Positions 61,301-64,000 of a stretch of 64,000 bases of DNA are shown piece after piece. The DNA lies in NCBI GenBank assembly GCA_947172415.1, contig OX359189.1, forward strand, positions 1,014,501 through 1,078,500, given 5' to 3'. A program made the position numbers and the translations under genes. Positions within the stretch are counted from its first letter, which is position 1. The number at the start of each line of letters is the position of its first letter. The notes beneath the pieces were generated by a model, which was given only the letters and a program-made list of their open reading frames with translations, had not been told where the DNA came from and made no database searches. The stretch comes from Chondrosia reniformis. Its lineage: Eukaryota; Porifera; Demospongiae; Chondrillida; Chondrillidae.

Positions 61301-64000
61301 TATTAATTTGTATGATAATAGTGGAAGGTTCACTGAAGAGGGCTGCTCCACTGCCGCCATCATTAGCATAGACATGAAGACTATCATACACACTGTTCTC
61401 TTCAAAATCAAAAACAGCACTGGATGGGAAAAAAATGGTACTGTTATTAAGACACATTCATACTCATGCAAAACCTTCAAGTGAATTTCAGTGTGGACTC
61501 AAGATTGGAGTCATGATAGAACTGAGACCACATGGTCAGTTTGGCATAATATCCACTGTCAATCTTACATACAGTCATTTTTATCAAGAAGGATGTACAT
61601 ATCTTTTAGAGTATTCATCTTTTGATCTCTTTTGAGCATCTAGAGACAAGACAAGAAGTTCAAACCAAAAACTGTGTCTTTAGATGCTAAAACGAGATAC
61701 AAACTGAAAGGGGAACCCTTTCAAGGTAAGTTTGATGTAGTTTGAAGAACCTGCATATCAAGAAGGACATACTTTGTTAAAAGTGTTGCAACATATCCAT
61801 TTGGTGTCTCCCTTATGCTAGAAATGCTAAAGAAATCAGCTTCTACTCCATTGAGGGTGATGTTACTAATCTGTCCTGCAGGTGTTACACGTCCATCATC
61901 ATCAGTAATGGTAAATTCCAGCACAGAGGTACCAATTGGCAAGCCTTCATCAACTGAAGCCATATATGTCCGCTGGTCAAACTCGGGAGGAAATTCATTC
62001 TCAGGGGAGTATACGACAACTCTAGCCTCTATGTATTGTGTTCGATTATTGGGTCTGCCATTATCAGTTGCAGTTATGTTGAATGTATAAGTGGTTACAT
62101 TAGCCATTTCTGGTACAGCATCCCTTGTTCTAATAACTCCAGAATTAGGATCAATTTCTAGGAAATTCAAAATATCATCTGAAGCAGAGAGGCCATATGT
62201 AATTACATTATCAGCACCGTCTCCATCTGTGGCAGAGGCTTGAAATAGTCTAGTACCAATAACGGCTGTGTAAATTGTTTCTCCTTGATACGTATCAGCA
62301 TCAAATTCAGGAGTGAATTCATTGACGTCATCAACATTGATGGTTATATTGATAGATGTAGCCAGTGGTGGTATTCCACCATCTTGAGCAGTGATAGATA
62401 TAACATGAACACTAGTATTTTCATAGTCTAGTGGCTGGATCACAAATAGAGTGCCGTTGATAATTGAAAACCTTCCACTTGAATCATTAAGAGATAAAAC
62501 AACATCGCCACTAGCTCCAGTGTCAAGATCCTCTACATAAATGGTTGAAATTTCTTCATTAGCTGGTCCATTTTCTTCAATAACAATGTCACTGATAATA
62601 TTATTGAATTCTTCGGTAAAAACTGGAGAATGGTCATTTACTTCTACTATTAAAATTGTGATCATCAGCGTGTCATTTGACATAAGCCCTGCAGCATCAG
62701 CAATGGTTACATTGAATGTATATTCATCCTGTCTGCTTCTTCTCAAAGTATTGTTTACTGTCAAGTTTCCACTCACTGAATCCAATTCAAAGTCCACGCT
62801 TTCAGGAGAGAGAGAAAACTGTATTTCACCATTGACTCCAATGTCACTGTCATCAGCTTGAATTGTAACTACTACATCTCCTCTCTGAGCATCTTCTTGC
62901 ACATAATAGCGTTCCATAAGTATGTCTGCAATAAAGTATGGCGTGTTATCATTTACATCCTCAACGGTAAAAGTTATGTTGGAAGTTGATGTTCTGTAAA
63001 ATTCAGGTTCACCATCATCTCTTGCTACAACTGAAAAGTAATATGTATCTCTTGTTTCTCGATCAAAAGAAGCATTAAGGTACAGATCTGAACCATTGAG
63101 GTAGAAGAATTCTGAGTCGGTACCCTCTAATCCAATCAAAATGGGACTCCCTTCATCACCTGTGTCATCATCTGTAACAGAAATGGACAAAACAGGATCC
63201 ACGGGAACAGAATTTTCAGGAGCAGTTGGAGTATATGGAAGCTCTTGAAACACTGGATCAAAGTCATTTCTAGGTGCAACGCGAATAAGAAAAGAACCAT
63301 TTCCTCTGTTGCTAGGGGTACCAAGATCATAAACTTCAACTTCTATTGTAACATTTTCAGGAGTCAAGTCATCATTCACAGTAATGCTACCATTGATTGC
63401 ATCAATTGCAAAGGGAACAGTATTTACAATTTCATAACGAATTTCAGAATTAACTGTTCCTGGTTCATCAAGGTCAACACCAATTGCCTGCAATACAAAG
63501 GTTCCACTAGTGTAAGATGCACTAATGAGCTCAGAGTCCCTAAAGAAAACCAAATATGTCATATATATATATATATGTATATATACAAGTATTACAAGTA
63601 CGTACGTACATTATCTTATACATAAATATATGGAAAATATACTTTTACAAATACCATTTAAGATAAAGATTACAAAGAGACAAAACATGACAGGTAACAC
63701 ATTTAGGGGCTTAATCTAGACCATTTTACTTCTGATTTACTGCTACTGATAGTCAGTTGTATTGATTATTTAAATCATTTTACGAGTGATCTTGGACATA
63801 TGGTTGACATGTGCATGGAGAATGGAACAGCATTACCTAAGACTCTCTATCTAGTCATTTGTAAGCGTAGGAATTGTATTTTATACTCCACTAGGCCAGG
63901 TAATGTATACACTGATATATAACTCACCCTGAGTTGTCCAAATAAGGTGATTGATCATTAAAATCTAGTAGGCAGATAATGACTTGAGTGGAGTCAATAT
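30944..64000 (-). CDS. Giant cadherin / TMEM132-like / cohesin-dockerin transmembrane receptor (5' partial, 16 exons)
   Basis: Exons, in coding order on the minus strand: 63928-64000 (partial), 61773-63539, 61259-61419, 60987-61158, 60612-60810, 35479-60394, 35273-35414, 35133-35166, 34818-35058, 34243-34547, 33179-34012, 32611-33098, 32301-32418, 31934-32076, 31544-31617, 30944-31374. Every junction is GT-AG, phases agree at all 15 joins, and the joined frame gives 10,031 residues with one stop. Order of domains: about 29 cadherin repeats (DxND, LDRE and DxD motifs), TMEM132-like 1, cohesin-like 1, dockerin-like 1, post-dockerin domain 1; 7 cadherins and a second such cassette; 3 cadherins and a third; 4 cadherins, TMEM132-like 4, 2 cadherins, membrane-adjacent region, transmembrane helix, 173-residue tail. 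It is expected to be a single-pass surface adhesion receptor binding calcium at cadherin linkers and dockerin loops. It resembles the coherin cadherins known from choanoflagellates and sponges; orthology is an inference. The signal peptide and N-terminus lie outside the window. Confidence 0.9.
31544..31617 (-). CDS. Exon 15: juxtamembrane cytoplasmic segment
   Basis: This 74-base exon has the acceptor CTGTAG (31618-31623) and the donor GTAAGA ending 31543. It encodes 24 residues, DQEKKTRERQRELNLRTLES then FDTG: a charged, probably helical start followed by LESFDT (31548-31565). That hexapeptide fits the WAVE-complex interacting receptor consensus (hydrophobic, any, Ser/Thr, Phe, any, any). 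Phases fit exon 14 (completes Arg) and exon 16 (makes Ile). Confidence 0.85.
31618..31933 (-). other. Intron 14 with a TA microsatellite
   Basis: This 316-base intron lies between the transmembrane exon and the first tail exon. It contains an uninterrupted TA run at about 31914-31931. I see nothing else in it. Confidence 0.7.
31934..32076 (-). CDS. Exon 14: transmembrane exon
   Basis: This 143-base exon has the acceptor CAG (32077-32079) and the donor GTTAGC ending 31933. After SVISNRELPALPTPFP comes an uninterrupted hydrophobic stretch of 26 residues (31951-32028), rich in Ile, Val and Leu and ending CACC. A basic stop-transfer WRRHLR follows. The topology is N-terminus outside. The cysteines at the inner face are possible palmitoylation sites (inference). 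Confidence 0.93.
31951..32028 (-). other. Transmembrane helix
   Basis: Twenty-six residues without a charge, starting LWAIIVIIVV and ending CACC, are followed by WRRHLR. It is the only such segment in the joined protein inside the window, and it separates the ectodomain from the 173-residue tail. Confidence 0.95.
32146..32186. repeat. Perfect 19-base inverted repeat in intron 13
   Basis: Arms 32146-32164 and 32168-32186 are exact reverse complements (cattgaatctcattaagag and its complement) with a 3-base spacer GAT. It lies inside the 224-base intron before the transmembrane exon and would form a long hairpin in the pre-mRNA or cruciform DNA. Confidence 0.9.
32301..32418 (-). CDS. Exon 13: membrane-adjacent region
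   Basis: This 118-base exon lies between TTTCAG (32419-32424) and GTAATT (ending 32300). It encodes ITVELYGLSDSNEF and IIYAKLSTYIGRYLGSYCFQ. With the end of exon 12 it forms about 85 residues between the last cadherin repeat and the membrane. The strand-helix pattern recalls the membrane-adjacent ferredoxin-like domains of cadherin-23 and protocadherin-15, but that is a pattern judgement only. Confidence 0.85.
32611..33098 (-). CDS. Exon 12: last cadherin repeat and start of the membrane-adjacent region
   Basis: This 488-base exon has the acceptor TTTAG (33099-33103) and the donor GTTAGC ending 32610. It opens with LTISVRDVNDIPPKC, the linker of the penultimate cadherin repeat, followed by the last repeat (AQDLDLSASF, DGESGLITTT, VSDGGA). 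After VVVDLYAF it changes to a membrane-adjacent stretch of alternating strand and helix, with ITITLCNTT and FEASLESEVMVDIFIAR. The next exon completes a Ser codon and creates an NST sequon. Confidence 0.9.
33179..34012 (-). CDS. Exon 11: end of TMEM132-like module 4, an Ig-like strand set and a cadherin repeat
   Basis: This 834-base exon (278 codons, phase 0 at both ends) has the acceptor GTAG (34013-34016) and the donor GTGAGT (33173-33178). It begins with EDPNVVEV and GTLVGKSVGQSKIFV, the Ig-like fold that closes the TMEM132 core in all four modules. A second Ig-like, BIG2-type stretch follows (VTVQNGIATGQAIG). From about 33514 a cadherin repeat starts: LNRPIF, LDEDQALGF, AIDEDAPLNAE, DSKTGQLSIIKPLD and ATDF. 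The linker of that repeat is in exon 12. Confidence 0.9.
34243..34547 (-). CDS. Exon 10: TMEM132-like module 4, part 4
   Basis: This 305-base exon has the acceptor TTTAG (34548-34552) and the donor GTAAGC ending 34242. It encodes DNEVLRLVDTDDRF, CNAGINGVTVYG, and GQICDESGEITFETVSIDVSASF followed by IELDIFHLVSDK. The last motif is the counterpart of DITHLVKDLL in module 1, of ILDLTDLLLYYG in module 3, and of a conserved DITxLV stretch I know from vertebrate TMEM132 proteins. It ends in phase 0. The first codon after the partial Asp is Asn; the apparent TTG start is not a real start. Confidence 0.85.
34818..35058 (-). CDS. Exon 9: TMEM132-like module 4, part 3
   Basis: This 241-base exon has an acceptor TTAG (35059-35062) and donor GTTTGT ending 34817. 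It encodes APYGVATDPLLYIVSS and, further on, SVGINCESDSPSIII. The cysteine-containing end corresponds to the stretch in modules 1-3 where a Cys follows an Ig-like strand and precedes an acidic, serine-rich turn (for example YCFSRDQTVLNV in module 1). It leaves one base that makes Asp with exon 10. Confidence 0.8.
35133..35166 (-). CDS. Exon 8: 34-base micro-exon
   Basis: This is a very short exon between CAG (35167-35169) and GTAAGTAAG (ending 35132). It encodes one completing base and eleven codons reading PSAGFGETSIS. Both flanking splice sites are strong and the phases fit exons 7 and 9. Skipping it would shift the frame, since 34 is not a multiple of three, so it should be constitutive. 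Confidence 0.75.
35273..35414 (-). CDS. Exon 7: TMEM132-like module 4, part 2
   Basis: This 142-base exon is flanked by CAG (35415-35417) and GTATAT (ending 35272). With the G from exon 6 it reads VTTADQLQCEIV and continues to KNMRITFS. The region matches the part of TMEM132-like module 3 around its MCQQEL and LACLLQS motifs: a two-cysteine, cohesin-like strand pair. The donor GTATAT is weak but the phase (two bases, completed by exon 8) is right. Confidence 0.8.
35479..60394 (-). CDS. Exon 6: giant 24,916-base coding exon (8305 residues)
   Basis: The frame is open from the acceptor TTTCAATAG (60395-60403) to the donor GTAAGT (35473-35478) with no stop in 8305 codons. Residues numbered within the exon: cadherin repeats 1-2365; TMEM132-like 1 from 2366; cohesin-like 1 from about 3411; dockerin-like 1 from 3581; post-dockerin domain 1 to about 3806; cadherins to 4583; TMEM132-like 2 from 4585; cohesin-like 2 from about 5564; dockerin-like 2 from 5744; post-dockerin domain 2 to about 5963; cadherins to 6277; TMEM132-like 3 from 6278; cohesin-like 3 from about 7274; an RKKR site at about 7406; dockerin-like 3 from 7427; post-dockerin domain 3 to about 7652; cadherins to 8056; TMEM132-like 4 from 8057, continuing in the next exons. 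The first codon is GTG inside the exon, so this is not a translation start. Opposite-strand open frames across it are shadows. Confidence 0.97.
36226..37439 (-). other. Cadherin repeat array IV (4 repeats)
   Basis: There are four cadherin repeats. The first is degenerate at its N-terminus but has LTLDREVDDS and DVNDNPPRF. The second has PEDVENGT, IDDDTGENSE, LDFET and DINDRPAVF. The third has DPDDGPAGD, VDREL and DLNDEMPQF. The fourth has ERDLPLGT and EDRDLGAGGE and no linker, passing directly into TMEM132-like module 4. Confidence 0.9.
37440..37969 (-). other. Post-dockerin domain 3 (unnamed)
   Basis: It starts LTPLVVLYSGDNI with a Cys 12 residues on (TQSCTLDVTVDL), as in domains 1 and 2. 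It then has TFVFFQLSHPSIASL, SNNYIFEAWPVPD and YTIFTKAGPATLQFG, and ends SDLCLFSSEI. No family recognised. Confidence 0.58.
37970..38120 (-). other. Dockerin-like domain 3 (two intact calcium loops)
   Basis: Loop one is GDYNEDGSFDVQDPLNLW (Gly at exon residue 7427). Loop two is DPNIDGIVDLLDVDYM. Both have D-N-D-x-D-D ligands with the spacing of type I dockerins and a helix after each. It is the most typical of the three. Confidence 0.82.
38171..38182 (-). other. Possible furin-type cleavage site RKKR
   Basis: Residues S-R-K-K-R-E-V lie in the linker between cohesin-like 3 and dockerin-like 3 (about exon residue 7406). R-K-K-R fits the R-x-K/R-R proprotein convertase consensus, and a second basic group, KQRR, follows about ten residues on. 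The equivalent linkers of blocks I and II have no such site. Cleavage is an inference. Confidence 0.4.
38186..38575 (-). other. Cohesin-like domain 3
   Basis: About 130 residues: STDVQFRVNGGPNNILALEA, then TILFNPLVLSVADISV, YVASNPVDGVVHVSGIG, GTITFASIRFTAL and a closing strand HEITIEVIEED. The order is that of cohesin-like 2. A basic cluster follows immediately. Confidence 0.72.
38576..41565 (-). other. TMEM132-like ectodomain module 3 with extra Ig-like domains
   Basis: About 996 residues. Anchors: GVILQVELLG; a Cys pair then SIDLPEEWFES; HPVVVGQEFTVVLTAS; AWMCQQEL and LACLLQS; MANTAILTNADV; LTCSDSTAIRIEPDCSQ; FILPIRIWQPKF; ASDEVLERISEW; a Cys with YFQKARIYVQG; ILDLTDLLLYYG; HVYASADHSASTS. 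ANTAIL and the W-F motif after the Cys pair are the strongest TMEM132 resemblances. RFSDGSTPLDV then gives a BIG2-like Ig domain much like a stretch of vertebrate TMEM132. Confidence 0.72.
41566..42507 (-). other. Cadherin repeat array III (3 repeats)
   Basis: There are three cadherin repeats. The first two are canonical (ARDNDTGRGG, LDREGEYG, DINDNKPTF; YDLDANENGQ, VDYEK, DPVDEFAPLC). The third is degenerate (KDDDLFIDHRD, no DRE, no linker) and corresponds in place to the last repeat of arrays I and II. Confidence 0.88.
42508..43029 (-). other. Post-dockerin domain 2 (unnamed)
   Basis: It begins FPLVVSSSSSGVALSDCYLA, parallel to domain 1 in its P-L-V start and its Cys. It has GVVLSHSGSGMFVTQL and GVSFLIISGEWGTLSLF in the middle and ends LPLGFNPFLNIFS and DCINNSPPVF. 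The last part runs into the first cadherin repeat of array III. Confidence 0.6.
43030..43168 (-). other. Dockerin-like domain 2 (second loop degenerate)
   Basis: The first loop is intact: GDFNNDCVFDVLDVLGMC, Gly at exon residue 5744, with the full set of ligands. The second half (SPCNQKDFLYYLDAAFFR) keeps the position and the final LDA but has lost the first, third and ninth ligands, so it should not bind calcium. Several cysteines flank the first loop. Confidence 0.65.
43265..43705 (-). other. Cohesin-like domain 2
   Basis: About 145 residues: TFSVPVRVNFGENEISAVEI, then VLAFDSDYLTLSSVEEG, a W-T-G turn, KYIGSVLLGGISG, LTEVAMVTFKA and VIAAQVMVMG. This is the clearest cohesin pattern of the three: V-x-V-x-I, A-x-E-x-x-L-x-F-D-x-x-x-L, and later V-A-x-x-x-F-x-A. 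It is followed by the second dockerin-like segment. Confidence 0.75.
43706..46644 (-). other. TMEM132-like ectodomain module 2 with extra Ig-like domains
   Basis: About 980 residues, the most diverged of the first three modules. Recognisable anchors in order: RNHYPGDMSTITIST (cohesin-like strand), a Cys pair FCQCNENW, LTCTSLNTDILKIQDGCKG then VDGTE, FTVWYPLSSVSISIEDDTLS, YQWTNIHARATI, ILVNNLVMD, VAGISQGDASISF, ADKVNVLGL. It continues with Ig-like stretches (WKFQDALGIV, WKFNDGTEVCDF, AIFDDGTSNGFD). The W-x-P-L motif and the D-K-V-x-V strand are shared with modules 1 and 3 or with TMEM132. Confidence 0.65.
46645..48975 (-). other. Cadherin repeat array II (7 repeats)
   Basis: There are seven cadherin repeats, with linkers DVNDGSPIP, DVNDNPPVF, CEENDNQPYF, DVNDLAPIF, DINDNPPQF, DENLYPPLF and a degenerate end. 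The sixth repeat carries SLCINPTPGE and the seventh DGDLCSHT. These are the counterparts of SLCINST and DDDYC at the end of array I, and show that the end of each array was copied together with its TMEM132-like module. Confidence 0.9.
48976..49479 (-). other. Post-dockerin domain 1 (unnamed)
   Basis: About 168 residues between dockerin-like 1 and the next cadherin array. It starts QIPILVSYSLV, has a Cys in ENSCPATVNITL, contains FGYGEYAIKTAPG, and ends VSVGFNAWIEF and NCFNNYTP. Domains at the same place in blocks II and III share the start (P-LV), the Cys about 15 residues later, and in block II the end (LGFNPFLNI, DCINNSPP). I do not recognise it. It looks like a beta-rich fold. Confidence 0.6.
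49480..49660 (-). other. Dockerin-like domain 1 (two calcium loops)
   Basis: The first loop is GDVNNDCKFDLQDAF, with ligands D-N-D-D-D at loop positions 1, 3, 5, 9 and 12. The second is DADLNTVNDLRDVRIL, with the same spacing. Two such half EF-hand loops separated by about 35 residues are the signature of type I dockerins. The first Gly is residue 3581 of the exon. Extra cysteines around it (NCSDN, LCSVNN) are unusual for bacterial dockerins and suit a secreted eukaryotic protein. Confidence 0.75.
49720..50165 (-). other. Cohesin-like domain 1
   Basis: About 145 residues with the cohesin strand order: IKLPVYLNADNLEVMSCVFS (first strands), LYNSSAMEILTVET, a Trp-containing turn, ILSIGWIITEE, LYLGTVEFKLLL and a closing AAASIEF. 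The pattern of a calcium-independent beta sandwich with LxVxxY/F and LxxxxF matches cohesin or carbohydrate-binding relatives. It is followed directly by the dockerin-like segment. Confidence rests on the repeated cohesin-then-dockerin order in three blocks. Confidence 0.65.
50166..53300 (-). other. TMEM132-like ectodomain module 1 with extra Ig-like (BIG2-type) domains
   Basis: About 1045 residues. Motifs in order, compared with what I know of vertebrate TMEM132 ectodomains: KPDVKLLLQVFG; a Cys pair then SLPSQWFQD; SPVYRGQTFTIDFS (cohesin-like strand); LLNTARLNGEPV; a Cys and VLNVKSDC then LNGTEE; INVWFPISTTIRFADSTLNK; a Cys with YQETAVFAE; ADITHLVKDLL; VIGKSTGFTFV; VTDDKVYLSDLHL. Each has a counterpart in the same order in TMEM132 proteins. 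After it come further Ig-like repeats (LQVEWDGDTC, ALLSDGNNVSG, AALSDGNILLD). Similarity is by eye; no profile search was done. Confidence 0.7.
53301..60394 (-). other. Cadherin repeat array I (about 21 repeats in exon 6)
   Basis: About 21 cadherin repeats follow those of exons 1-5. Linkers include DINDNPPRF, GVNDHEPVF, DTNDHSPQF, DENDNTPVF, DVNDNPPNF, DENDNSPIF and DENDSPPSF. LDRE or IDRE is present in many; in others it is replaced (LDFEM, FDYHL). Repeat 2 carries a cysteine-rich insert reading CDQANCSLC (about 59710-59745). The last two repeats have a Cys after strand E (SLCINST), a DVNLYTPMF linker and DDDYC, features that recur at the end of array II. N-glycosylation sequons are dense. 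Confidence 0.9.
60612..60810 (-). CDS. Exon 5: cadherin repeat junction
   Basis: This 199-base exon has the acceptor CAG at 60811-60813 and the donor GTACGT ending at 60611. It encodes the end of one cadherin repeat (YQLLVEVSDG and the weak linker DGNDLYPVF) and the start of the next (SEEAGPEF, then VTDGDQPPNNA). It ends in phase 0, so the repeat continues directly into the giant exon with the strand VLFSLLNG. Confidence 0.85.
60987..61158 (-). CDS. Exon 4: first part of a cadherin repeat
   Basis: This 172-base exon has the acceptor CAG at 61159-61161 and the donor GTGAGT at 60981-60986. It encodes the N-terminal two thirds of a cadherin repeat: the calcium-binding LAENG, TASDADGS and DASGRIYVSGNLDFES. 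The last two motifs are the usual region before the DRE/DFE site. It leaves two bases that complete a Leu with exon 5. Confidence 0.85.
61259..61419 (-). CDS. Exon 3: cadherin repeat end with DNDNPPIF-type linker
   Basis: This 161-base exon lies between CAG (61420-61422) and GTAAGT (ending 61258). It completes the cadherin repeat begun in exon 2 (AVFDFEENSVYDSL) and contains the canonical linker NNVNDNPPIF. It enters with one base and leaves with one base, in agreement with both neighbours. The join to exon 4 makes an NGS glycosylation sequon. Confidence 0.85.
61420..61772 (-). other. Intron 2
   Basis: A 353-base intron that interrupts a cadherin repeat. It starts GTATGT and ends CCATCCAG. 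No repeat or RNA gene seen. Confidence 0.75.
61773..63539 (-). CDS. Exon 2: five whole cadherin repeats and most of a sixth
   Basis: This 1767-base exon is open from an acceptor TTTAG at 63540-63544 to a donor GTATGT ending at 61772. It encodes six successive cadherin repeats; the linkers read PRNDFDPVF, DVNDNTPYF, VNDHSPVF, DVNEFTPEF and ENEFPPEF. DRE is clear in the second repeat only and is replaced elsewhere (for example LDYENT). An RGD tripeptide (62876-62884) sits at the start of the third repeat. Acidic calcium-binding motifs (DxD, xEN) are visible in most repeats. The sixth repeat is completed by exon 3. The acceptor removes the apparent upstream methionine, which lies in the intron. 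Confidence 0.9.
63540..63927 (-). other. Intron 1 with TA and GTAC runs
   Basis: A 388-base intron between the partial exon and exon 2. It holds a TA-rich run (about 63560-63586) and a GTACGTACGTAC-like run (about 63597-63609). Nothing else seen. Confidence 0.75.
63928..64000 (-). CDS. Exon 1 of window (partial): end of a cadherin repeat
   Basis: The exon runs off the right edge of the window. It encodes the end of a cadherin repeat with the calcium linker DFNDQSP, a variant of DxNDxxP. The donor is GTGAGT at 63922-63927. Two bases (GG) are left over and complete a Gly codon with the first base of the next exon. It is too short to be called alone and is supported by phase agreement with the next exon and by the linker motif sitting exactly where the next cadherin repeat begins. 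Confidence 0.75.

Noticed and set aside
61721..61772. Reading on past exon 2 to the stop near 61721
   Set aside because: The extension leaves the cadherin pattern right after a GTATGT donor. Splicing to exon 3 restores the repeat and its linker in phase.
62876..62884. RGD tripeptide as an integrin-binding site
   Set aside because: It lies at a strand start of an ordinary cadherin repeat. Three-residue matches are expected by chance in a 10,000-residue protein.

Overview
The window looks like eukaryotic nuclear DNA, most likely from an animal close to the sponges. The evidence is one spliced gene with 15 short GT-AG introns (64-388 bases), AT-rich introns with runs of TA and GTAC, and a domain mix (cadherin, cohesin-like and dockerin-like) that I know from choanoflagellate and sponge cadherins of the coherin type. 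The species call is an inference, and all homology calls were made by eye without searches.

Bases 1-30452 are a head-to-tail satellite array with a monomer of about 169 bases (roughly 135 monomers). It is interrupted by seven near-identical copies of an unrelated 1059-base sequence, all in one orientation and all joined to the satellite at the same two points. The element has therefore been amplified as part of higher-order repeats, not inserted seven times. I see no credible gene in this part. The array starts before base 1 and stops about 490 bases past the stop codon of the gene.

Bases 30944-64000 hold one gene on the minus strand. Its 5' end lies beyond base 64000. I could join 16 exons in frame; they encode 10,031 residues inside the window, ending in a transmembrane segment and a 173-residue cytoplasmic tail. 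Exon 6 alone is 24,916 bases (35479-60394) and is open throughout.

The ectodomain is modular. It has about 29 cadherin repeats, a TMEM132-like ectodomain module, a cohesin-like domain, a dockerin-like domain and a conserved post-dockerin domain. Shorter versions of this block follow with 7 and then 3 cadherin repeats. The last block has 4 cadherin repeats and a TMEM132-like module spread over six exons, then two more cadherin repeats, a membrane-adjacent region, the membrane segment and the tail. So there are four TMEM132-like modules and three cohesin/dockerin cassettes in one giant adhesion receptor. The product is expected at the cell surface as a very long calcium-dependent adhesion or signalling receptor. 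The tail carries a possible WAVE-complex binding motif and a possible PDZ ligand.
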